A stretch of 64,000 nucleotides of DNA from Candidatus Deianiraea vastatrix (GTDB lineage: Bacteria; Pseudomonadota; Alphaproteobacteria; Rickettsiales; Deianiraeaceae). The notes under the pieces were generated by a model. The model was given only the letters and a program-made list of their open reading frames with translations. It was not told where the DNA came from and did not search any database. The position numbers and the translations under genes are program-made. Shown one piece after another: positions 8,311 through 17,271 of this stretch. Where the stretch lies: NCBI RefSeq assembly GCF_007993655.1, contig NZ_CP029077.1:428744-492743 (forward strand), read 5' to 3'. Every line of letters begins with the position of its first letter. The stretch's first letter is position 1.

Positions 8311-9420
8311 TTAATCTGTGAAGAAGTCTTGGTCGTTTATTACGTGTTGAACATGAATTTTCCCTTCATCCAAAGCTAAGCCATTTTCCTTTGCAATTGC
8401 AATTTTTATTTCCCTGTCTTTTGCTTTGTTTTTGTCACAATAAGCCCATTCTAGATTTTTTACATCTTTAAGATTAGCAATCCGTAAATCAGCACCTTGA
8501 AGATTAGCCTCCCGTAAATCAGCACCTTGAAGATTAGCCTCCCGTAAATCAGCACCTTGAAAATTAGCCCCCTGTAAAGAAGCACCTTGAAAATTAGCCT
8601 CCCGTAAATCAGCACCTTGAAAATTAGCCCACGATAAATCAGCACCTTGAAGATTAGCCCTCTCTAAATCAGCACCTTGAAGATGTGCATTGTTTAAATC
8701 TAAATTATTAAGATATTTTCTGTTTGCCTCAACAAAAAGTTTCATCATTTCTATTGCCTGAGCGCAAAGATTTGCCTTTGGATAAGCCTTTGTCCACTCT
8801 TCTTTGCTTCTTATTTTTCGCCGCATTGCATCTAGCTTTTCCTCATCTTCTTCCATCCACCAGTCATCTGGTAAAACTTTTGGCGCTATATACGAGCTTG
8901 TATTATTATTTGGCTTATACCGCAAAACCCCAATAATATCAAAAACTTTTGGAAGGGGGATTAGCTCCATGTTTCCTATTGTTCCAATTAAAGATGAACT
9001 TCGCGGATTTGCATTCTTATTTTCCTTTTTCTCTTCATCTTTAGAGGCTTTTTGCTGTAATTTTTCACAAGCATTTTGCGCAAGACCAACTATCATATTT
9101 CGCCTATGATCATATTGGTTTGACCGAATGCCGTAAAGGAAGATATACACGGTTGGAAGCAATTCGCACAGAAAAGAGCAACCCTTTGGAAAAAACCTTG
9201 AAAAAAACTTATAAAAGTCATGCACAAAGCTGTTATGCAATAAATTATAAATACCTGTAAAATCCTTTTGAAAATTAATCTCTAATCCGTTTATTAGTAG
9301 TAATAGGAAAAATAGATAAATTAGCGTATTGCCAATTCGTTTCTTTCTTGCAATATTTTTTACCCATTTGATAAAACAGAAATCAAAACACTTACACTCT
9401 GACATAAAAATCAAGCACAA
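8311..9420 (-). CDS. membrane protein with C-terminal pentapeptide repeats
   Basis: 369 residues. Two hydrophobic stretches near the N-terminus (LIYLFFLLLLINGL and FLCELLPTVYIFLYGI) suggest a membrane anchor. From about residue 240 to 320 there is a pentapeptide-repeat beta-helix built of A(D/N)LxxA units such as LQGADLREANLQGADL. Pentapeptide domains fold as right-handed quadrilateral helices and usually mediate protein binding; the target here is unknown. The start may be the ATG at 9420 or the one five codons later (9405). The repeats are unusually uniform at DNA level. Confidence 0.85.
   Translation of the reverse strand: MCLIFMSECKCFDFCFIKWVKNIARKKRIGNTLIYLFFLLLLINGLEINFQKDFTGIYNLLHNSFVHDFYKFFSRFFPKGCSFLCELLPTVYIFLYGIRSNQYDHRRNMIVGLAQNACEKLQQKASKDEEKKENKNANPRSSSLIGTIGNMELIPLPKVFDIIGVLRYKPNNNTSSYIAPKVLPDDWWMEEDEEKLDAMRRKIRSKEEWTKAYPKANLCAQAIEMMKLFVEANRKYLNNLDLNNAHLQGADLERANLQGADLSWANFQGADLREANFQGASLQGANFQGADLREANLQGADLREANLQGADLRIANLKDVKNLEWAYCDKNKAKDREIKIAIAKENGLALDEGKIHVQHVINDQDFFTD
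8471..8700 (-). repeat. exact 30-bp tandem repeat array inside the pentapeptide gene
   Basis: The block agcaccttga recurs with an exact 30-bp period at 8491, 8521, 8551, 8581, 8611, 8641 and 8671. Each period encodes two pentapeptides. Low divergence between periods points to recent expansion or gene conversion. Confidence 0.9.
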
Positions 9421-9612
9421 ACCACTTCGCCAATCAATTAAACATGCGCCATTTTATAAATCAAGTTTTTTTGAGTTTTGCTGCTTTGTAAATCAATTTA
9501 TTAACTCACACAAGCGATACAATATATCCCGAGTTTTATTTCAATTCACATTAATTTGATATTTACATGAAAAACGTTAAATCTATTGGTAAATTTGGAT
9601 AAATCTTGCAAG

Positions 9613-9686
9613 TGGAGCGGGTAGCGGGAATCGAACCCGCCTGGCTAGCTTGGAAGGCTAGAACTTTACCACTAAGCTATACCCGC
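9613..9686 (-). tRNA. tRNA-Gly (TCC)
   Basis: Read on the minus strand, the gene starts GCGGGTATAGC and ends with an encoded CCA. The 7-bp acceptor stem GCGGGTA/TACCCGC is perfect, the anticodon loop is CTTCCAA (anticodon TCC) in a CTAGC/GCTAG stem, and the T loop is GGTTCGATTCC. Length is 74 nt including CCA. Confidence 0.96.
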
Positions 9687-9697
9687 GTTTTTCTCTT

Positions 9698-9723
9698 TTT
9701 ATAACATTTTTTTTAATTGTCAA
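9698..9723 (-). promoter_or_regulatory. probable tRNA-Gly promoter
   Basis: Minus strand: CTTGACA with TTGACA at 9718-9723, then TATAAA (spacer 14) overlapping TAAAAA (spacer 16). It lies about 12 nt before the tRNA 5' end. The leuA promoter has nearly the same arrangement. Confidence 0.55.
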
Positions 9724-9791
9724 GCTTTTTTGAACTGTATAATTTAAAAAAATAAATGATGCAGATTTTATCCACTTCGTATATCAAATAG

Positions 9792-9868
<77 letters not shown>

Positions 9869-9922
9869 GCTTCTTATAGCAGGTGATAAAAAAAATAATT
9901 GTCAAGAATCTTTTTTGCAGAT

Positions 9923-11632
9923 TTACATTTTCTCCATCACCCGAACCCCAAAAAGATCAAGGCATGACTTGATAATTTGCTGCACGCAGGCGATAAAGAC
10001 AAGGTTTGCTTTGGTTTGATCTTGGTTATTTTTGTCTATAAATCTGAAATCTGCGATGTTCCAAAGGCTGTGGAAAGCGCCGACGAGGTCTATTAAATAG
10101 GTTGCAACAAGGTGTGGCTCGGCATTTTTTGCGCAGTGGGATATTAGCCTTGGAAATTGCCCGATTTTTGCAAGGATTTCGATTTGTTTTGGATGGTTTA
10201 TGAGGCGTGCAAAGGCTTCAAAGTCGCTTGGCATGTCAAAGCCTTCGGTTTTTGCTTTGGCGATTAGTGAATTACAACGAGAATTTGCGTATTGTATATA
10301 GAAAATTGGGTTTTCTTTTGATTGCTCAAGAACTTTTTCAAAATCAAAATCTACCACTGTATCGCATTTTTTGGTAATTAAGAAAAATCGCAAGATTTGT
10401 GGGTCAATTTCGTCTAAAACATCTGATAAAGTAAGGAAATTTCCGGCGCGCTTTGACATCTTTACAGGCGCTCCATTTTTGACGAAATTAACGAGTTCAC
10501 AAAGCTTTACATCAACACTTGCAAGACTGTCTGAAATAGCGCTTACTGCAGCGCAAATGCGTTTTTTATACCCCTTGTGGTCAGCGCCAAGGACAAGAAT
10601 CATTTTCCTTGCTCCACGGTTGAATTTGTCAAAGTGATATGCTATGTCTGGCGTGAAATATGCCCATGAGCCATCAGATTTTTGAATTGCTCTATCGCTT
10701 TCGTCGCCAAATTTGCTAGATGCAAACAAAAGTTGCTCGCGATCTTCCCATTCTTTATTGCTATCGTGTTTTGGTTTTTCCAAAATTCCAGTGTAAATCA
10801 AGCCTTTTTCCTTTAAAACGCTTACGGCTTTTTCAACTAAATTTGCATCAGTAATTGCCTGCTCGGAGGTAAAAACCGAGTGATAAACACCAAGTTTTGC
10901 AAGATCTTCCTTAATTAAAGACATCATGTAGTCTATTATGAATTTGCGTAAATCTGCGTTTTGTGCATCTTTTCCAAATTTTTCAATTGCAGCTTTTGCA
11001 CAGTCTATAACATATTCCCCTGGATAGCATTTATCGGGTAAATTTTCCGAAAAATCGTTATTTATAACCTGTTTTATGCGAAACTGGACGGATGATATAA
11101 CTTTATCAATTTGTGCGCCGGCGTCGTTTATATAGTATTCACGAATGACGGAAAATCCGCATTTTTGCAGTAAATTTGCGATAATATCACCATAAACCGC
11201 GCCTCTTGCATGGCCAATGTGCATAGGACCAGTTGGATTTGCCGATACATACTCAACATTTACAATTTCACCTTTTCCGATGTTTTCAAATCCATAATTT
11301 TGATCTTTCATGACGGATAATGCGATTTTTTGCCAGAATTTATCCTGCATTTTTATATTTATAAAGCCGGAAATATTTTGAATATCGGCAATATTTTCGG
11401 AAAATTCGTGTTTTTTAAGGTTTTCTATGATATTTTCGGCGATTTGATTTGGGTTTTCGCGCATGTTTGATGCAATTATCATGGCGTGATTTGCACTTAT
11501 ATCGAATTTATCTGCAAATTTTGGTGAGACATAACTTGCGTCGCATTTTGCAATGATTTCTTCTTTTACGCTCGTTTTTTCAAGGCATATTTTATCTATA
11601 ATTTGCTTTAGATTTTGAAATACACATGTCAT
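9923..11632 (-). CDS. argS: arginyl-tRNA synthetase
   Basis: Charges tRNA-Arg with arginine. The 569-residue class I synthetase has the N-terminal Add-1 domain, the HIGH motif within SANPTGPMHIGHARGAVYGD (about 130), the KMSK motif as VKMSKRAGNFLTL (about 395) and the C-terminal DALR anticodon-binding domain ending FGVRVMEKM. It is divergent from glpX. A weak promoter (TTGACT at 11679-11684 on the minus strand, poor -10) precedes it. Upstream TAAGG is one of the few SD-like strings near a start in the window. Confidence 0.96.
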   Translation of the reverse strand: MTCVFQNLKQIIDKICLEKTSVKEEIIAKCDASYVSPKFADKFDISANHAMIIASNMRENPNQIAENIIENLKKHEFSENIADIQNISGFINIKMQDKFWQKIALSVMKDQNYGFENIGKGEIVNVEYVSANPTGPMHIGHARGAVYGDIIANLLQKCGFSVIREYYINDAGAQIDKVISSVQFRIKQVINNDFSENLPDKCYPGEYVIDCAKAAIEKFGKDAQNADLRKFIIDYMMSLIKEDLAKLGVYHSVFTSEQAITDANLVEKAVSVLKEKGLIYTGILEKPKHDSNKEWEDREQLLFASSKFGDESDRAIQKSDGSWAYFTPDIAYHFDKFNRGARKMILVLGADHKGYKKRICAAVSAISDSLASVDVKLCELVNFVKNGAPVKMSKRAGNFLTLSDVLDEIDPQILRFFLITKKCDTVVDFDFEKVLEQSKENPIFYIQYANSRCNSLIAKAKTEGFDMPSDFEAFARLINHPKQIEILAKIGQFPRLISHCAKNAEPHLVATYLIDLVGAFHSLWNIADFRFIDKNNQDQTKANLVFIACVQQIIKSCLDLFGVRVMEKM

Positions 11633-11693
11633 AATATTGCCTTAAATGCTAATTTAGCTTAAAATTTGAAAAAGTAATAGTCAAGAAAAAAAC

Positions 11694-11721
11694 TTGACAA
11701 TAAAATACAATGTATTACAAT
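11694..11721 (+). promoter_or_regulatory. glpX promoter
   Basis: TTGACA (11694-11699), 16-bp spacer, TACAAT (11716-11721). Transcription would start near 11728, giving a leader of only about 14 nt before ATG 11742. The in-frame TTG that could extend glpX upstream is the -35 box itself. Confidence 0.8.
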
Positions 11722-11741
11722 CTGTATCTATATTTTCGTTT

Positions 11742-12686
11742 ATGAATAACAAAATTTTATTTACTCTAGTTGAAGAAATTGCTTTACAGACAAGTGTAAA
11801 GGCCGCTATTGCATCTTATAAATGGCTTGGAAAGGGCGATTCTAATGCCGCAGATCAAGCAGCGGTATTTGCAATGCGTGATTTTCTTGCAAAACAAGAT
11901 GTAATTCGTGGTAAAATCGTAATAGGGGAGGGCGAAAGAGACGAGGCTCCAATGCTATATATAGGTGAAGTTTTGGGCTCTGGAAGTCATGATTTTGACA
12001 TAGCGGTTGACCCACTTGAAGGCACGGCGCTTTGCGCAGATAATAAGAAAAACTCTATAACGGCAATTGCAATCGGGCAATCTGGTTCAATTTTGCACGC
12101 ACCAGATGTCTATATGGAAAAAATTGCAGGCGGACAAATGCTTGCAGGAAAAATCGATCTTGATAAAACTATTGAGGAAAATATAACGGCAGTTGCAAGA
12201 ACTCTTGAAAAAGATGTAGCGGATGTTACAATTACAATTCTTGACAGACCAAGACACAAGGAAATGATAGACAGGGCAAGGGCTTTTGGTGCAAGTGTAT
12301 CGCTCATTCAAGACGGCGACGTAAGCGCGGTTATAAGCGTTGCGCTTGGAAATAGCGATTTATATATTGGAATTGGCGGCGCTCCTGAGGGCGTTTTGGC
12401 TGCAGCTGCGCTTAAAACTATAGATGGCTATATGCAAACTCGCTTAATATGCGATACAGACGAAAAAAAACAGCGAGCAAGTAAAATGGGAGTTGTTGAT
12501 TTTGCGAAAAAATATACAATTTCAGACATGATAAAAGGCGATGTTGTTTTTGCGATAACTGGTGTTTCAGATGGAGATTTATGCGATGGAGTCTTTGAAA
12601 TTGACGAAAACTTTACAACTTCATCACTTGTTTTAAACAGTTTTGAAAAATCTATTAAAAATATTGAACTAACTTTTAATTTATAA
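11742..12686 (+). CDS. glpX: class II fructose-1,6-bisphosphatase
   Basis: GlpX hydrolyses fructose 1,6-bisphosphate to fructose 6-phosphate in gluconeogenesis. Starting at ATG 11742 (MNNKILF) the protein is 314 residues. Metal and substrate motifs are clear: IGEGERDEAP (61-70) and DPLEGT (90-95), followed by IGIGGAPEGVLAAAAL. The start is fixed by a promoter that overlaps the longer frame. A hypothetical gene begins 1 nt after the stop, so the two are probably one transcript. With maeB in the window it suggests carbon flow from malate toward sugar phosphates and cell-wall precursors. Confidence 0.94.
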   Translation: MNNKILFTLVEEIALQTSVKAAIASYKWLGKGDSNAADQAAVFAMRDFLAKQDVIRGKIVIGEGERDEAPMLYIGEVLGSGSHDFDIAVDPLEGTALCADNKKNSITAIAIGQSGSILHAPDVYMEKIAGGQMLAGKIDLDKTIEENITAVARTLEKDVADVTITILDRPRHKEMIDRARAFGASVSLIQDGDVSAVISVALGNSDLYIGIGGAPEGVLAAAALKTIDGYMQTRLICDTDEKKQRASKMGVVDFAKKYTISDMIKGDVVFAITGVSDGDLCDGVFEIDENFTTSSLVLNSFEKSIKNIELTFNL

Positions 12687-12687
12687 T

Positions 12688-13284
12688 ATGGCACAAGACA
12701 TAATTGCAACTAAGACAAAAAAACAAGACGAACAAGAGCAGCGTGAGTTACCAATAATACCAAGAACAAAAGATAAACCATTAGTTTTTGTGAAAAGTAA
12801 AGCTGTTAATAATATCCCTCTGCGAGATAAAAAGCATTATCAATATGGAAAACAAAAAAATGAAAATTATTATAATATATTAAAAAATGGAATCTCTGGT
12901 TTTCAGGTTCCCGTTTCACGAGAAATACATGACATTACTCCAGTATCTAACAATATTTATCAAACGCAACCAGTGCAAAGAGTAACAGATAAAGTTAATA
13001 GTGGTAAATTGTATAAAACTGAAATATATCAAAAAGCTTTACCAGCTAATCAGCAGTATTATGAAAGATTGAAAAATTTAAGAAAAACAAGAGAAGAGAA
13101 AGGAGCAGATGTTCCAAATGATGTAAAGCTATATAATGCATTAGAATTTGTTAGTATTTTAAAAAATAATAACTTGGATAATATTGGGTATTTTAATCAA
13201 TCTAGCGGTGAGTCTAGGTTACAAGGGTATCTTAAACAAATGAATTATAATCTAGGTGATAATAAATATATCTTCAGTAAATAA
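12688..13284 (+). CDS. hypothetical basic hydrophilic protein
   Basis: 198 residues, no recognised domain, no signal peptide or membrane segment. It is rich in Lys, Gln and Asn; the N-terminal half (RTKDKPLVFVKSKAVN) is probably disordered. The ATG follows the glpX stop by 1 nt, so it depends on the glpX promoter. Its 3' end overlaps the end of the converging aroKED gene by 11 nt. It may be a lineage-specific, possibly secreted protein, but nothing in the sequence proves that. Confidence 0.6.
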   Translation: MAQDIIATKTKKQDEQEQRELPIIPRTKDKPLVFVKSKAVNNIPLRDKKHYQYGKQKNENYYNILKNGISGFQVPVSREIHDITPVSNNIYQTQPVQRVTDKVNSGKLYKTEIYQKALPANQQYYERLKNLRKTREEKGADVPNDVKLYNALEFVSILKNNNLDNIGYFNQSSGESRLQGYLKQMNYNLGDNKYIFSK

Positions 13285-15301
13285 CATAATCATTTAAAGT
13301 AACTTGACCTGGTGCGGTTTTTTCAGATTCAAAGGCTGCGGCGAAGGCAAGTTTAGAGCCGTATTTAAGCGCGTCAATTCTCATGCTTTTGCAGTTTTCG
13401 CCCATGGCAATTATTGCTAAATTGTCGTATTTTTCAAGCAAGGATAGGCATTTTATACAATCTTTTGTGCTTTGTGGTGTGATGGCGATTTTAATGATGT
13501 CGGCTTTTTTACAATTTTCGTAGATTTCATCGAGTTTTTCCTGTGATATCATGTCGTTAAAATCGTGATAAGAGGCGATAATTTTGGCTTTTTGTGATGA
13601 TAAATCTCCCATTAATGCGAAATCTGATACGTCTATATCGATAAAGTCGAATAAAGATGCGGCTTTTTTCATTATTTCGTCGTAGTTTTTAAATCTTCCA
13701 TTACCGCCGTGTTCTTTTTTACGTGCGGTGAAAATTGTTCGATATTTACTCATGATTTGCGCTAAATTTTCAATATCAAAGAGTGATAGATTTTCGATGT
13801 AATCGGCTCTTATTTCAATATTTTGTGCATTTTTGTCGATTAAATCTAGTTTTTTTGCTATTTCTTCGACGCCGTGACCAAAGATTGAGACAAAAATTCG
13901 TGAAAGCATTTTAGACACTTCATTTTGCCTTAAAATCTCAGTATTTATCGCGCTTTCCATGGTTTTAAAGTCGGCAAAATAGCCTGTATACAGCTCAAAT
14001 TGTCGCATTGCCTGGTTGATTAACATTTGCGTTCCAAGTATTATTTTTGCGCCGTTTTTTTGTGAATCGCATAGTAATTTTGTATAAAGTGGGCTGTAAA
14101 TTAAGTCAAAAACCGTGTGTTTATCGGATATTTTTGAGGTATCGATTGGGCATTCTTCGCTTTTATGTCCACAGGATGTTGCATTGATTATGATGTCAAA
14201 AAAATCTGCGTTAAAATCTGCAATATTTGCGATTTGCACGCTAAAACTGTCGATTAAATCTGATGATTTTCGTGCGTCTCTTACGAAAACTGTAGTATTT
14301 ATCGCATGTTTTTCAAGTGCAACAAGGCACGCTCTTGCCGCTCCGCCTGCGCCTAAAATGGCTATTTTTTTACCCTCTATTTCACTTGGCAGGGAATTAA
14401 AAACCCCGATGTAGTCTGTGTTATAGCCGATTAGTTCGTTTTTTGCCGTGCGAACGATGGTGTTGACTGCATTGCATTTTTTAGCAAAATCGTCGATTTT
14501 ATCGCATATTTTCATCACCGCATCTTTGTGTGGCGTGGTAACGCTTATTCCCCAGAGGTTGTATTGCAATATATAGTCACGCAATTTCTCAATCTCCATC
14601 GGCTTTATTTCAAGGTGAATGAAGGAAAACTCCGATTTAATGGCAAGTTTTTGATAGCAGGCTTGATGAATATGAGGAGACATCGAGTGTTTTACGGGAT
14701 GGCCAATGACTGCATTAGTTTTAATCGAGGTTTTTTGAATTATTTCTGCGATGATTTTGCTAAAATTCCACTCTGCATCGCTGGTTTCGACTATTGTGTG
14801 CGCAATTTTTTTATATTTTGGCGTGCGGTAAAAATTTTGCATTACAAGATCCTCTTCAAAGTTTGTTTTACTCGATAAAATCGGGCGATTTGCAAGATTT
14901 TTGACGTCATTTTTAAAGCGTTTTATTATGACATTAATGTCGCTGTGAAGTAAAATTTTAAAGGTTTTATCGGCATTTTTTAGAATTTGCGCTTGAATTT
15001 CGCCGTATTCATCGCCATTTTTTGAAACTATATCGTTTACACCAACGCCGCCGCCGCATGAAATAACGCATTTTTCGCGCAAAAGTAGTTTTTCAAGGAT
15101 TTTTGTTTCAATTTCGCGAAAATCGTGCCAATTTTGTCCACTTTTTGTGATTTCATCGATGGTTTTGCCGCAAAATGCTATGATTTCTTCGTCAAGATCG
15201 ACGAATTCCCATCCAAGTTTTCGCGCAACCTCCTTTCCTATGCCACTTTTTCCCGTGCATCGCATCCCAATTAGTGCAATATTTGCCCATTTTATCGACA
15301 T
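13274..15301 (-). CDS. trifunctional shikimate kinase / shikimate dehydrogenase / 3-dehydroquinate dehydratase
   Basis: One 675-residue frame carries three shikimate-pathway enzymes in the order AroK-AroE-AroD. Residues 1-190 are shikimate kinase (P-loop GMRCTGKS 12-19, VDLDEEI, SCGGG 81-85). Residues 195-460 are shikimate dehydrogenase (AVIGHPVKHSMSPHIH, catalytic Lys in TTPHK near 259, GYNTDYIGV, NADP motif GAGGAARA). Residues 466-675 are type I dehydroquinate dehydratase (FTARKKEHGG with Glu530, ASYHDF with His579, Schiff-base Lys604 in IIKIAITPQ). All catalytic residues I can check are present. It starts 6 nt after aroA. Together the three domains convert dehydroquinate to shikimate 3-phosphate, the AroA substrate. 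Confidence 0.95.
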   Translation of the reverse strand: MSIKWANIALIGMRCTGKSGIGKEVARKLGWEFVDLDEEIIAFCGKTIDEITKSGQNWHDFREIETKILEKLLLREKCVISCGGGVGVNDIVSKNGDEYGEIQAQILKNADKTFKILLHSDINVIIKRFKNDVKNLANRPILSSKTNFEEDLVMQNFYRTPKYKKIAHTIVETSDAEWNFSKIIAEIIQKTSIKTNAVIGHPVKHSMSPHIHQACYQKLAIKSEFSFIHLEIKPMEIEKLRDYILQYNLWGISVTTPHKDAVMKICDKIDDFAKKCNAVNTIVRTAKNELIGYNTDYIGVFNSLPSEIEGKKIAILGAGGAARACLVALEKHAINTTVFVRDARKSSDLIDSFSVQIANIADFNADFFDIIINATSCGHKSEECPIDTSKISDKHTVFDLIYSPLYTKLLCDSQKNGAKIILGTQMLINQAMRQFELYTGYFADFKTMESAINTEILRQNEVSKMLSRIFVSIFGHGVEEIAKKLDLIDKNAQNIEIRADYIENLSLFDIENLAQIMSKYRTIFTARKKEHGGNGRFKNYDEIMKKAASLFDFIDIDVSDFALMGDLSSQKAKIIASYHDFNDMISQEKLDEIYENCKKADIIKIAITPQSTKDCIKCLSLLEKYDNLAIIAMGENCKSMRIDALKYGSKLAFAAAFESEKTAPGQVTLNDYVIY

Positions 15302-15307
15302 ATTTTA

Positions 15308-16609
15308 CTAGCAAACATTAAAATTTAAACCTATTTTTTTGCAAATATCCCAAAATTCCGGCATGGATTTTGACACGACTTTTGGGTCTAAAATTGCTAA
15401 ATTTCCTAGGCGGGATGCGATCATTGCAAAGCACATCGCCATTCTGTGGTCGTGATAGGTTTCAATTTCGACGCAATTTTCGAGTTTTAATTCGCTATTG
15501 CCGTAAATTACGATTTTATCTGTAAAAACTTCAGTGTTTATGCCGATTTTTTGCAGTTCGTTGTGTAGGGCGGCAAGGCGGTCGGTTTCCTTGTTTTTAA
15601 GGGTTGATAGGCCGGAAATTTCGGATATTCCGTCTGCGAAAGCAAGGGTGCAAATTATAGTCATGGCGGAATCTGGCATGTTTTCCATGTTTATTTTTAG
15701 CGCCTTTATCGTTTTAGGCGCGATTAGGGATATAATATTGTTATTTTCTTCGATTTTTGCTCCAAGCTGTTTAAATATGTCTAAAATTCTTCTATCGCCC
15801 TGTAATGATGTGGTTTTTAAGCCAGAAATTTCAATTTTCATTCCAGTTAACATGGAAATTCCAAAAAAATACGAGGCAGAAGACCAGTCGCCCTCTATGG
15901 CAAAATCTTGCGATGTATATTGAGATTTTGGAATATTATACGATAAATACTCATTATTTTCAACTTTTACGCCAAAAGTGCCCATTATATCTATAGTTAA
16001 GTCGATGTAAGGCTTTGAAACAGGGCTTGACGCGCGAAGCTGTAATCCGCTTGAAAAGTATGGCGCAATCATCAAAAGTGCCGATGTATACTGGCTGCTT
16101 ATGGCTCCGTTTATCAAAACTTCAGATGCGAAATTGCAAGATGAAGACACGCTAACTGGCACGCATCCGTCATTTTTTAGGTATTTTACATCGACATTTA
16201 AGGCTAAAAGTGCGTTGCAGAGGTCTTTTATTGGTCTTTCAAGCAATTTTCCCTCGCCTGTGACTACAATTTCGCGTTTGCAAAGGCTTGCAAGGGCTGT
16301 TAAAAATCTGCTTGTTGTTCCTGCGATTTTGCAGTTTAGAACTGTGTTTTTTATGTTTTCAAATTTGCCAGAGTTGCCAAAAATTTGCATTTTATCTCCA
16401 TCTTTTTCGCATTTAATTCCAAGATTTTCAAGGGCGTCTACGAATGCCAAAACATCGTCGCACTCTGGGATATTTGATAATTTTGAGACGCCGTTTGCAA
16501 TTGATGAAATCATTAAAGCGCGATTTGCAATGCTTTTTGAGCCCGGAATTTGCGCGGTTTTTGTGGTAAAATCTGTGATTTTTGAGATTAATTTGTTTTT
16601 ATTGGTCAT
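15308..16609 (-). CDS. aroA: 3-phosphoshikimate 1-carboxyvinyltransferase (EPSP synthase)
   Basis: AroA joins shikimate 3-phosphate and phosphoenolpyruvate to form EPSP, the last step but one before chorismate. 433 residues. Motifs: PGSKSIANRALMISS (substrate-binding lysine and Ser-Lys), AGTTSRFLTAL, LLERPIKDL, KNKETDRLAAL, and YHDHRMAMCFAM. The G/A pattern at AGTTSR resembles class II enzymes rather than LxxGNAGTAxRPL. The fused aroKED gene begins 6 nt downstream, so the two form an operon covering four consecutive steps. Confidence 0.95.
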   Translation of the reverse strand: MTNKNKLISKITDFTTKTAQIPGSKSIANRALMISSIANGVSKLSNIPECDDVLAFVDALENLGIKCEKDGDKMQIFGNSGKFENIKNTVLNCKIAGTTSRFLTALASLCKREIVVTGEGKLLERPIKDLCNALLALNVDVKYLKNDGCVPVSVSSSCNFASEVLINGAISSQYTSALLMIAPYFSSGLQLRASSPVSKPYIDLTIDIMGTFGVKVENNEYLSYNIPKSQYTSQDFAIEGDWSSASYFFGISMLTGMKIEISGLKTTSLQGDRRILDIFKQLGAKIEENNNIISLIAPKTIKALKINMENMPDSAMTIICTLAFADGISEISGLSTLKNKETDRLAALHNELQKIGINTEVFTDKIVIYGNSELKLENCVEIETYHDHRMAMCFAMIASRLGNLAILDPKVVSKSMPEFWDICKKIGLNFNVC

Positions 16610-16614
16610 AATAG

Positions 16615-17160
16615 TTATAATATGCTATAGTTACTACAATATGTTATGTATAATTTAGCTATTTCACGTGCGAGATTTTTAATTTCTTTTATTTTATCTT
16701 CTGTGAAATATTCTTTTATATCTTGTGTAAAAGTTTCAGTTGCGATATATCCTATTAAATCTCTAGTCGATTGATGAAGAGCAAATTCATTTATTAAAGA
16801 TTCATTATTATGTTTTTTTATTTTTTTATATAATTTAAAGAAATTGTTTGTAAACATAAATATCTTTACATGATAAGTGTTATCAAAATTTTCTTTCGAA
16901 TTCAAAAAAACATACATCTCATTCCTAAGCTCTTGCGTTGTGTTTTGATAGATTAATTCTTTTCTTTGCCCTAAAAAGACAATTGCCGATATAATAAAGG
17001 TTGTAATTGTAAAAATCGCTTCAACGCCCATCCAATTATCGCTGCCAATAATGTCGCATATAAAACAGATAATCAGGGTTGCTATTGCAATTATTACTAC
17101 AATCCAAATCCAATGTTTGGCTTGAATTTTTGATAAATGTTTTTTAATAAAAGCTTCCAT
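16615..17160 (-). CDS. hypothetical two-segment membrane protein
   Basis: About 181 residues. Two transmembrane helices in the first half (WIWIVVIIAIATLIICFICDII and IFTITTFIISAIVFLG) are followed by a cytosolic helical tail. I do not recognise the family; it resembles small host-encoded DUF4760-type membrane proteins only in layout. The start is ATG 17160 (MEAFIKK) or an upstream in-frame ATG at 17181. Its stop lies 5 nt before aroA, so it is probably the first gene of the aro operon. Confidence 0.6.
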   Translation of the reverse strand: MEAFIKKHLSKIQAKHWIWIVVIIAIATLIICFICDIIGSDNWMGVEAIFTITTFIISAIVFLGQRKELIYQNTTQELRNEMYVFLNSKENFDNTYHVKIFMFTNNFFKLYKKIKKHNNESLINEFALHQSTRDLIGYIATETFTQDIKEYFTEDKIKEIKNLAREIAKLYITYCSNYSIL

Positions 17161-17271
17161 AAAAAACCCAAAATCAATCACTATTAAAACTCTTTTTGTG
17201 AAAGCTATTTTTCATCAAAGAACAAAGTGGCTATCTTTTTAAGCATTTGATTTTTTTAAAAGTCAAGTTTG

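Noticed and set aside
8460-8645. A 61-codon repetitive frame (LIYRGLIFKVLIYG...) within the pentapeptide gene
   Set aside because: It is the shifted-frame shadow of the 30-bp repeats and has no start context of its own.
8471-8700. A regular 30-bp repeat array that could suggest CRISPR
   Set aside because: There are no unique spacers; the whole period is repeated and encodes the pentapeptide motif in frame.
11694-11741. Longer GlpX with a TTG start at 11694
   Set aside because: The TTG is the first half of a -35 box TTGACA with a good -10 16 bp downstream; family homology begins at ATG 11742.
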